From a virus, in the IMG/VR virus record IMGVR_UViG_3300033571_003574, positions 1 to 43,830 of that record: 43,830 bases of DNA. One strand, given 5' to 3'. This document shows positions 6,933 to 13,335 of this stretch, piece after piece. A program made the translations under genes and the position numbers. Numbering within the stretch: the stretch's first letter is position 1; each line of letters starts with the position of its first letter. Under the pieces are notes generated by a model. That model did not search any database. It worked only from the letters and a program-made list of their open reading frames with translations, and was not told where the DNA came from.

Positions 6933-8930
6933 ATGGCATTAACTAAAATTAAAAAGTCGCAACTAGATGCATTAAGTATCGTAAACAGTGATATTGATGC
7001 ATCAGCAGCCATAGCAAGTAGTAAGCTTGCAGATGGTGGTAACTTTGTCAAGAAGGATGGGAGTGTAGCTTTTACTGCAGACCAATCTCATGGAGGATTC
7101 AAAGTAACCAATGTAGGAACTCCTACCTCTAACTCAGATGCAGCTACTAAAGCTTACGTAGATTCAGTTGCTCAAGGTTTGAGCGTAAAGACTGCAGTAA
7201 GAGTAGCTACTACAGCAAACATTACTTTAAGTGGAACACAGACTATTGATGGTGTTTCTCTTTCTGTAGGTGATCGTGTATTGGTTAAGAACCAATCTAC
7301 ACAATCTCAGAATGGTGTTTACGATGTAGCTTCAGGTTCTTGGTCTCGTTCAGCAGATTCAGATACAGGAACAGAACTAGTAAACGCTTTCTACTTTGTA
7401 CAAAGTGGAACTACTCTTCAAGCAACAGGTTGGGTACAAAGTACTCCTGGACCTATCACTCCTGGTACAACTTCTTTGGTATTCTCTCAGTTCTCAGGAG
7501 CTGCCGATTATACTGCAGGAGCAGGTTTGACCAAGACAGGTCTTACTTTTGACGTAGGAACAGCTTCTAGTTCTCGTATTGTTGTTAACGCTGATAATAT
7601 CGACTTAGCAACTACTGGCGTAAGTGCAGGTACCTTTACTAAGGTTACTCTTGATACTTACGGTAGGGCAACAGCTGCTACTAGCGCTACTACTTCTGAT
7701 ATTGCTGAAGGTTCTAACCTTTACTACTTGGATGCTAGAGCACAAGCAGCTATCACAGGAGGTGCTTCTACTATTGTTACTTCTAACTTGACTGCAAGTA
7801 GAGCTTTGGTTTCTGATGGTAGTGGTAAAGTAGCAGTTAGTGCTGTAACAGGTACTGAAGTAGGTTACTTGACTGGTGTTACCTCAGCTATTCAAACTCA
7901 GTTAAACTCTAGACAACCTTTAGATGCTACCTTGACTGCATTGGCAGGATCAGTTACTGCTCCTGATACAATGATCTACTTCACAGGGTTGGATACTACT
8001 GGTGTAGCTAGTTTGACTTCTTTTGGTCGTACTTTAATTGGCTCAGCTGATTCTACTGCTGCTCGTACTTCTTTAGGTCTTGCTATTGGTACTGATGTTC
8101 AAGCGTATGATGCGGATTTAGGTGCAATTGCAACCCTTAGTGGTACTACAGGTTTCTTGAGAAAGAACGCTGCTAACACATGGTCACTTGATACTAACAC
8201 TTACTTGACAGGTAACCAAACTATTACATTGTCTGGTGACGTTACAGGTACAGGAGCTACAGGTATTGCAGTTACTCTTGCAAACTCAGGTGTAACAGCA
8301 GGTACTTATGGTAGTGCTACTCAAGTTCCTGTATTCACAGTTGATGCTAAAGGTCGTGTAACAGGTGTTACTAACACTTCAATCAACTTGATTAGTGCTT
8401 TGAGTGGATTGAGTGATGTAACTATTACAACTCCTGCTGATGGTCAATTGCTTCGTTACACAGGTGGTGGAACTAACAAGTGGGTAAACTGGACTCCTAA
8501 CTACATTACAGGTAACCAATCTATCAGTGTTACAGGTGATGCTACAGGTTCAGGTACTACTTCTATTGCTTTGACTTTGGCTAACTCTGGAGTTACTGCA
8601 GGAACCTATACTAAAATTACCGTAGATGCTAAGGGTAGAGCTACTGCTGGAACAACTTTGAGTACTGCTGATCTTCCTTCAGGAACTATCAACATCTCAA
8701 ACATTGCTACAAGAGAAACTCCTTCTCCTTTGCCTAATGGTGTAGCTACTGTATTTACCTTAACAGGTTCTGCAGTAGCAGGAAGTGAACATGTATACTT
8801 TAATGGTGTGTTGATGGAGCCAGGTGTAGGTAATGACTATACTGTAGGTAGTTTAGCTCCCTTTACTATTACTATGTTGTTTGTTCCTACTTCTACCGAT
8901 AAAATTCGTGTTTCTTATATTAAACCTTAA
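6933..8930 (+). CDS. Tail-fibre protein with internal repeats
   Basis: 665 residues, rich in Thr, Gly, Ser and Ala. The N-terminus includes a DATKAYVDS segment (about 68-76) common at the start of phage fibre repeats. The middle carries repeats of the type T-G-N-Q-x-I…G-D-x-T-G-x-G…L-A-N-S-G-V-T-A-G-T-Y…V-D-A-K-G-R, present twice in the last third (encoded about 8208-8310 and 8508-8610). The C-terminal 70 residues form a likely β-sandwich (VYFNGVLMEPG…IRVSYIKP) matching the end of the preceding protein. Codon use differs from its neighbours, with CGT for about half of the Arg codons. The leader has no Shine-Dalgarno sequence and is rich in A (TAACTAAATACA). It is probably a trimeric receptor-binding fibre. 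Confidence 0.82.
   Translation: MALTKIKKSQLDALSIVNSDIDASAAIASSKLADGGNFVKKDGSVAFTADQSHGGFKVTNVGTPTSNSDAATKAYVDSVAQGLSVKTAVRVATTANITLSGTQTIDGVSLSVGDRVLVKNQSTQSQNGVYDVASGSWSRSADSDTGTELVNAFYFVQSGTTLQATGWVQSTPGPITPGTTSLVFSQFSGAADYTAGAGLTKTGLTFDVGTASSSRIVVNADNIDLATTGVSAGTFTKVTLDTYGRATAATSATTSDIAEGSNLYYLDARAQAAITGGASTIVTSNLTASRALVSDGSGKVAVSAVTGTEVGYLTGVTSAIQTQLNSRQPLDATLTALAGSVTAPDTMIYFTGLDTTGVASLTSFGRTLIGSADSTAARTSLGLAIGTDVQAYDADLGAIATLSGTTGFLRKNAANTWSLDTNTYLTGNQTITLSGDVTGTGATGIAVTLANSGVTAGTYGSATQVPVFTVDAKGRVTGVTNTSINLISALSGLSDVTITTPADGQLLRYTGGGTNKWVNWTPNYITGNQSISVTGDATGSGTTSIALTLANSGVTAGTYTKITVDAKGRATAGTTLSTADLPSGTINISNIATRETPSPLPNGVATVFTLTGSAVAGSEHVYFNGVLMEPGVGNDYTVGSLAPFTITMLFVPTSTDKIRVSYIKP
8208..8610 (+). 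repeat. Direct coding repeat, period 300 bases
   Basis: The segment beginning ACAGGTAACCAA at 8208 is repeated, with many substitutions, from 8508, exactly 300 bases later; each copy runs about 103 bases. Both encode the TGNQ…TAGTY fibre module of the 665-residue protein. The repeat reads as tandem duplication of a fibre module and lies entirely within the gene. Confidence 0.7.
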
Positions 8931-8945
8931 TACCAAATTTTAAGT

Positions 8946-9731
8946 ATGGCTAGAACTCAGATTGGTGGTTCCCTTATTGAAAATGCATCTGTAGGCAGAG
9001 TGGATATAAACACTACTGTCTCAGGGCAAGCACTAGTGACTAAGGTTTTAGTAGGTAGTGGACTCACTGCTACTAAGACTGGAATAGACATAGGTACAGG
9101 TGATGTAACTCTAAGTCTAAATACTAGTGGGTTAGTGACTTCTTTTAATACAAGGACAGGTAACATTACCCTTACAGGTACTGATGTTATTGATGCTCTT
9201 GGTTATACTCCTGTAAGCGGAGATCAGTACTTAGGTACTGTTACCTCTATCACAGCAGGAACAGGATTAAGCGGAGGAACAATCTCAACAAGTGGAACCA
9301 TCTCTCTAGCCAATACAGCAGTAACTGCAGGCTCTTATACAAGTGCTAACATTACTGTAGATGCTCAAGGTAGAATAACTGCTGCCTCTAATGGAGGAGG
9401 TGGAGGAAGTTCTCCTAGTACAGCCACTCTAAACACAGGAAGTACTGTTAGTTTATACACTAGTGGTACTGATGTAGGATTCTTAAAACTAGAATACTAC
9501 GCTAAGCGTAACTCAGCAGCCAATGGAGAACAAGAAATTGGTGTTGTTTATGTTACTTTCTTAGCAGGAAATCCCTTAGGATATAATTTTTGGGTAGACG
9601 TTCAAAGTCCTACTCCTGCTTCTTTTGGACAACTAAGCTTTAGTGTCACGGGAGGACCTTCTTTAGATATTACGGTCAATAATCCCAATCCATATAACAT
9701 GGATATTTACTACAAGATTACTACTTTTTAA
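8946..9731 (+). CDS. Tail-fibre-like protein (FNTRTG type)
   Basis: 261 residues. Contains a G-L-T-A-T-K-T-G-I-D-I strand motif, an SFNTRTGNITL…ALGYTP module (about 65-93), a T-A-G-T-G-L-S-G-G segment, a T-A-G-S-Y…I-T-V-D-A-Q-G-R-I-T-A-A repeat (about 125-150), a Gly-rich linker, and a distinct C-terminal domain (about 160-261) with an aromatic β pattern. That C-terminal domain is unlike those of the two preceding fibres, so it may be the specificity tip. It is last in the + strand unit and ends 6 bases from the convergent - strand gene. No signal peptide or membrane segment. Confidence 0.78.
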   Translation: MARTQIGGSLIENASVGRVDINTTVSGQALVTKVLVGSGLTATKTGIDIGTGDVTLSLNTSGLVTSFNTRTGNITLTGTDVIDALGYTPVSGDQYLGTVTSITAGTGLSGGTISTSGTISLANTAVTAGSYTSANITVDAQGRITAASNGGGGGSSPSTATLNTGSTVSLYTSGTDVGFLKLEYYAKRNSAANGEQEIGVVYVTFLAGNPLGYNFWVDVQSPTPASFGQLSFSVTGGPSLDITVNNPNPYNMDIYYKITTF

Positions 9732-9737
9732 AACCTT

Positions 9738-9968
9738 TTAAAGTCTTATTAGTCTTGGGTACTCTAAACCATTTGCTATGACGACATCCATTCCTAGGAT
9801 ACTTTCTATTGTTACGTCGTCTTCATCTTCTATTCCCATCTCTTTTAGTATCTCTTCAAACTGATCCTCTGTGATTAGTATTACGTTAGGTCTTACTGCT
9901 CTTCCGTCCTTCTCGGAGTCTAAATAAAATTGATTTATTAATTTGTCTATATCTGCTAGGGTAACCAT
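9738..9968 (-). CDS. Small acidic protein, unknown, end of the late operon
   Basis: 76 residues, acidic (Asp/Glu-rich between about 45 and 60), probably an α/β fold. The order ITEDQFEE…LGMDVVIANGLEYPRL looks like a conserved small phage protein, but I cannot name the family. It is the last gene on the - strand, 17 bases after the phosphoesterase gene, and its stop faces the stop of the + strand fibre gene 6 bases away. Confidence 0.65.
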   Translation of the reverse strand: MVTLADIDKLINQFYLDSEKDGRAVRPNVILITEDQFEEILKEMGIEDEDDVTIESILGMDVVIANGLEYPRLIRL

Positions 9969-9985
9969 ATTATTTTTATTTAACT

Positions 9986-11320
9986 TTACTTAAAGCGAAT
10001 ATAAAACGAATAAATCAAATCCGTATCTTTTTCTACTAAATCAAATGAAACTCCTGGGTATCCTGGACCAAAGTTATTCATTATCCACTTAGAAGAACCA
10101 TACATAGACAATACATTTCTGTATCTAAATTTGTATGCTTGTTGCATACTCTCTGTATGTAAGTCTCCTTTTACTATCGAGATATTTTTATTCTCTCCTA
10201 AATTGTGGTGATTAATGTACTTGTTGAGGAAGTTTTCTGCTTTTTCGGTTAAGAAAAGGGGAAGACCATGCTTAAGATCTTCAGAATCTTTTCCATGAGT
10301 GAAGATAAACGTATGTTTGCCATAATCAAAATGTTCTAAGAACTTCTCCATTATCGTTACTTTGATGAATGGATAAGCTGTGTTTAAATAAAGAGTAAGT
10401 GCTTGGTTAGTAATATATCCAAATGAACCTGCATGGTTATCATTGGTTTGCATTACTGCATGAATGTTATTAGTTAAGTTTCTTTCGACTAAAGTATCGA
10501 AGAATCTCTTATGAGCATACAGATAAGTCATAAAAGCTTCCTTACTATCCATGTTCTGAGGTAATTGGTGACCACCTCTAGTGGTATAGCCATTCCAACC
10601 ATCCAAAGAATCACCTAAGTCACAGATAAATAAGTCTTCTAGTCTTCCGTGTATCTTAACTTGCTTCTCTATCTCCTCTAATGTTCTGTTCATTCTCTCT
10701 TCAAAGACATTCTCGTTGTATTCGTTTCCAAAAAGAGCAGTAGGATGTGTAAGCGCACCTACATGTTTGTCACTCATATAAACAAATAAGCCCTTTTTAG
10801 AGCTTACAGGAGACTTTTTAGGTGTTGGGTGTACTGTGATGTCAGATTCAAGAAAAACTTCTCTTAGAATGCCTTCTATGTCGTCATTAAAAGTATCCTC
10901 AGGTTTAATATGAGCAAACAAAGCTGATACTAACCACCCTGAGCTTTTTTCTTTACTCCAATACTGAACAAGTTTCCACTTAGTAGTATCTATTTTATGA
11001 ATTCTTATGATCTCTTCTGCAGATCTAGGTTGCTCAGATACTAGTTTAGATACTTCTAAGGTACCTTTTTCTAAGTTTTCGTCGTAAGTTCCTAGAGTTG
11101 TATTAGAATTAATCTCAGATTGTGGATTTGGCATGTAAAGAGGATCACCCTTTAGGAGTTTGGCCATAGCTGATCTTTTTAAATCACGAACTCGCTTACC
11201 CCTTAACTGATTACGTTCTTCAGGATGATAGTTAAAACGAAGAGCAACTTCAATAGCTGTCTCATTCGTATTTGGATTATCCATGTAATACTGGACAATC
11301 TGTTTAGATATTGGCATCAT
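9986..11320 (-). CDS. Calcineurin-like metallophosphoesterase with N-terminal helical domain
   Basis: 444 residues. The phosphoesterase core (about 175-444) shows all five metal-site motifs in variant form: S-D184-K-H186, G-D237-S-L-D240, N293-D-N295-H296 (in place of GNHD), T-H342-G-K-D, and G-D-L-H388. The first 60 residues look like a small helix-turn-helix or helical region. The middle (100-165) is a charged linker. Members of this superfamily include SbcD/Mre11-like nucleases and phosphatases. Its place in the late operon near the lysis genes, rather than with replication genes, is curious, but similar genes are found beside fibre genes in other phages. The substrate cannot be told. Confidence 0.8.
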   Translation of the reverse strand: MMPISKQIVQYYMDNPNTNETAIEVALRFNYHPEERNQLRGKRVRDLKRSAMAKLLKGDPLYMPNPQSEINSNTTLGTYDENLEKGTLEVSKLVSEQPRSAEEIIRIHKIDTTKWKLVQYWSKEKSSGWLVSALFAHIKPEDTFNDDIEGILREVFLESDITVHPTPKKSPVSSKKGLFVYMSDKHVGALTHPTALFGNEYNENVFEERMNRTLEEIEKQVKIHGRLEDLFICDLGDSLDGWNGYTTRGGHQLPQNMDSKEAFMTYLYAHKRFFDTLVERNLTNNIHAVMQTNDNHAGSFGYITNQALTLYLNTAYPFIKVTIMEKFLEHFDYGKHTFIFTHGKDSEDLKHGLPLFLTEKAENFLNKYINHHNLGENKNISIVKGDLHTESMQQAYKFRYRNVLSMYGSSKWIMNNFGPGYPGVSFDLVEKDTDLIYSFYIRFK

Positions 11321-11325
11321 AGGCT

Positions 11326-11685
11326 TTAGAGTATTAACCCTATGGTTAACAAAGCTATAGCAATTAATCCACCTTTCAAAACATTCTTTAATGTTTTAAT
11401 AGTTTCTGCTTGAGATCTAACCTTTGTATCTAAGCGAACTATCTCTACTTTAGCTGTATCTAGAGCTAATCTAAAGTTAGGAATAATAGAATCTTTATAT
11501 AAAGATAACTGTATACTGTCAGTCTTAACTATCTTTTTAAGACTAACTACTCTCTCACGTGCTTGAATCCCCTTAAGGAATTCGTTATTCAATTCCTTTA
11601 GCGGTAAGCTGTCTAGAGATTGTGAGTAGATACTTTGTGCCGTCAATATCAGGCATAGTGTCAATAGCGATTTGAATGGTGTCAT
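11326..11685 (-). CDS. Spanin-like lysis protein, second partner
   Basis: 119 residues. An N-terminal signal sequence (positive start, then SLLTLCLILTAQS) is followed by a helical, probably coiled periplasmic segment (about 25-100) and a C-terminal membrane helix (GGLIAIALLTIGLIL). There is a Cys at residue 11 but no convincing lipobox. Its first 101 bases overlap the preceding gene in a different frame, as in Rz/Rz1 pairs. Lysis genes nearby (holin) support a role in disrupting the outer membrane. Without a lipoprotein signal the exact spanin class is open: it resembles a u-spanin with a non-lipid anchor. The role is inferred from topology and context. Confidence 0.5.
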   Translation of the reverse strand: MTPFKSLLTLCLILTAQSIYSQSLDSLPLKELNNEFLKGIQARERVVSLKKIVKTDSIQLSLYKDSIIPNFRLALDTAKVEIVRLDTKVRSQAETIKTLKNVLKGGLIAIALLTIGLIL

Positions 11686-11902
11686 ACTTTAGGGTGATTT
11701 TTTCGTAAGTTCTATACTCTTCGTGTTTGATATGCTCTAAGGAGTCTATCTTTTCAAAGTAAGTATCGTTTGCTTTATCAATAGAATCTATAAAAGAGAT
11801 TACTTGATTGGTGTCTTGTTCTTGTACGTACTCATACCTATATAAAAGGTAGACGATAGTAAAGAAGAAGATAAAGTTAAGTTTGATGGATAGGTTTTTC
11901 AT
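11585..11902 (-). CDS. i-spanin-like (Rz-type) protein
   Basis: 105 residues with one N-terminal membrane helix (about 5-22, LNFIFFFTIVYLLY) and a charged helical remainder predicted to lie in the periplasm, the topology of Rz-type inner-membrane spanins. The next gene starts 101 bases before this one ends, out of frame, recalling Rz/Rz1. The start ATG lies only 3 bases downstream of the T-tract of an intrinsic terminator, so expression may depend on readthrough. No enzymatic motif is seen. The assignment is by architecture, not by recognised homology. Confidence 0.5.
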   Translation of the reverse strand: MKNLSIKLNFIFFFTIVYLLYRYEYVQEQDTNQVISFIDSIDKANDTYFEKIDSLEHIKHEEYRTYEKITLKYDTIQIAIDTMPDIDGTKYLLTISRQLTAKGIE

Positions 11903-11905
11903 AAG

Positions 11906-11930
11906 AAAAAAGGGGGCTATTAACCCCCTT
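11906..11930 (-). terminator. Intrinsic terminator between the 108-residue gene and the spanin pair
   Basis: On the - strand a 7-base-pair stem AAGGGGG/CCCCCTT with a 7-base loop is followed by six Ts (A run at 11906-11911 on the + strand). It sits 8 bases after the stop at 11938 and immediately before the next start codon at 11902, an unusually tight placement. Confidence 0.85.
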
Positions 11931-11937
11931 AATTAGT

Positions 11938-12264
11938 TTAAGCCCAAGGCAAAGGAGTAATTACAGGTTCTACTGCAGGACTCTTTTGGTTTTCAATGTT
12001 CTCTTCGATATGAGAATATATGGGAGCAAGACCTTCTTCACCCAACTCTTCTTTAATCCACTCTACTACGATTGCTTCAGTCAAGTTAGCGTAAGGAATA
12101 AACTCAGCTCCTTCTTTTACGGTAAACACTTGACTTCCGTTAACGATGCAAGAGAATTCTCCATCTACGCCTTCTACTTCAAACATAGCAGTTACTACGT
12201 AGTCTTCCAAACCTTCTACAGTCTTAGTATAAAGGTTAGTGATTTTCCAATTGTAAGTTGTCAT
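11938..12264 (-). CDS. DUF7936-like small phage protein
   Basis: 108 residues. The opening T-x-x-W-K-I-T-N-L-Y-T-K-T…V-V-T-A-M-F-E-V and the later F-I-P-Y-A-N-L-T-E…V-V-E-W-I-K…Y-S-H-I-E-E-N-I-E-N-Q match the pattern of a small β-then-helix phage family (DUF7936) seen in many tailed phages. Its function is unknown; a structural role is often assumed. The C-terminus is Pro-rich. The gene is followed by a strong terminator, so it closes a transcription unit that may start at the promoter near 13300. The gap before it is A/T-rich with no clear Shine-Dalgarno sequence. Confidence 0.6.
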   Translation of the reverse strand: MTTYNWKITNLYTKTVEGLEDYVVTAMFEVEGVDGEFSCIVNGSQVFTVKEGAEFIPYANLTEAIVVEWIKEELGEEGLAPIYSHIEENIENQKSPAVEPVITPLPWA

Positions 12265-12305
12265 AATTATATATTTTTTATTTTATTTTATCCTTACCAG
12301 TTTTA

Positions 12306-12857
12306 TTATACAATTTCGTATACACCTGATATATCAAAGTGACTAGTTACCGTGGTTCCACCCACAGGTGTATTGAATTTCCAAGCTAAGTCTGTTGTGC
12401 TTCCTGAGTAGTATAATGTAAGTATAGAAGCATTAGCTGTATCTATATCTGTTATACCAGCAATATGATATTGTGCAGAAAGTGCAGGTTGGTGTAATGT
12501 ACCGTTAGCCTGCCTCATTGTTTCTATAGACGGAAAAGGTAATGTAATTTGATAACCTAATGTACCAAAGTTAGTACAACCAGAGAAATTTACATGCACT
12601 CTAAAAAAACAGATTTTAGGTGAGATCATTGTATATGATCCTGTTGCAGTTACACCAGCTAATGTACCAGAAGCATCTGTAAATAAAGGATTAAAAGTTG
12701 TAGGGACTCCCGTTGCTGGAAATAATTTAGGGCAACATGTAGGGTTGTTTAAAACACTTACTACAAAGTTCTCTAATGAGATACCTTGTACTTCTCCTGT
12801 AGTAGTAGAAGACTTTATGTATGTTCCTGGCTTAAGATATAAATCAGTCTTTTTCAT
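12306..12857 (-). CDS. Jelly-roll-like appendage protein (possible receptor-binding tip)
   Basis: 183 residues. The N-terminal third (DLYLKPGTYIKSS…) may attach to a fibre or baseplate. The rest shows the order C-F-F-R-V-H-V-N-F-S-G-C-T-N-F-G-T…Y-Q-I-T-L-P-F-P-S and Y-H-I-A-G-I-T-D…L-Y-Y-S-G-S-T-T-D-L-A-W, a β-sandwich pattern I recognise from C-terminal domains of fibres in phages of Bacteroidota. It has a Cys pair near residue 41-42 and further Cys residues around 82 and 94. The start overlaps the holin gene by 14 bases, which couples it to lysis-stage expression. Receptor binding is inferred from the domain type. Confidence 0.62.
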   Translation of the reverse strand: MKKTDLYLKPGTYIKSSTTTGEVQGISLENFVVSVLNNPTCCPKLFPATGVPTTFNPLFTDASGTLAGVTATGSYTMISPKICFFRVHVNFSGCTNFGTLGYQITLPFPSIETMRQANGTLHQPALSAQYHIAGITDIDTANASILTLYYSGSTTDLAWKFNTPVGGTTVTSHFDISGVYEIV

Positions 12858-13284
12858 TTTCTTTGTTGTTTTCGTTGTGATTAAATTTGTGTTGATCTAT
12901 CTTCTCTAAGATCTGAGAGAGTACACTGTTCTCTATGATTCCTACTGTGTGAGCATTCTTAAGCGCACTTATCAGCTGAAAAACAATAAAGGGGGCACAC
13001 AAAGTTTCGCTTAGCCAAAAAGTGCCTTCAAACCCCTTCTCAATCATCAAGACACCTGTAAGTATAAGTACCCAAGAAAACAAAGTCTGAAGTACCTTAA
13101 CTGCTTTTCTAGTTTGAAAACCAATCTTCTTAGTTCCTGCCCATACTCCAAAGAAGCCGTCTATAAAAATAACAGCAACTACCGCTAAGTACTGTTCTAT
13201 GTTATCTGCTCCTAACTTAAGGAAGTAAGTTCCTAAGAAAGCTAGGATAGTTGTCGTAGAGTAAAGTAGGAAGGAAGTTTTCAC
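12844..13284 (-). CDS. Phage holin (holin_4 / PF05105-like)
   Basis: 146 residues with three or four hydrophobic segments (about 5-25, 30-50, 65-85, 95-110). Between them lies the family signature I-D-G-F-F-G-V-W-A-G-T-K-K…R-K-A-V-K, and the tail is a charged helix rich in Asn, Glu and Lys. Holins of this type form inner-membrane holes at a set time in lysis. No endolysin gene is visible in the window; it may lie elsewhere, or one of the unknown genes could serve. A strong promoter-like site lies directly upstream (TTG-N19-TATTTTTG at 13295-13324), which would place the transcription start only a few bases before the ATG. Confidence 0.78.
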   Translation of the reverse strand: MKTSFLLYSTTTILAFLGTYFLKLGADNIEQYLAVVAVIFIDGFFGVWAGTKKIGFQTRKAVKVLQTLFSWVLILTGVLMIEKGFEGTFWLSETLCAPFIVFQLISALKNAHTVGIIENSVLSQILEKIDQHKFNHNENNKENEKD

Positions 13285-13294
13285 GGTATGTTTA

Positions 13295-13324
13295 CAAAAA
13301 TAGTTTATTTTAAATTTAAATCAA
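13295..13324 (-). promoter_or_regulatory. Bacteroidota-type promoter before the holin gene
   Basis: On the - strand TTG (13324-13322), a spacer of exactly 19 bases, then TATTTTTG (13302-13295) fit the -33/-7 consensus TTG-N19-TAnnTTTG. The start codon of the holin gene is at 13284, so the messenger would have a leader of only a few bases. Confidence 0.68.
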
Positions 13325-13335
13325 GTCAATAATCC

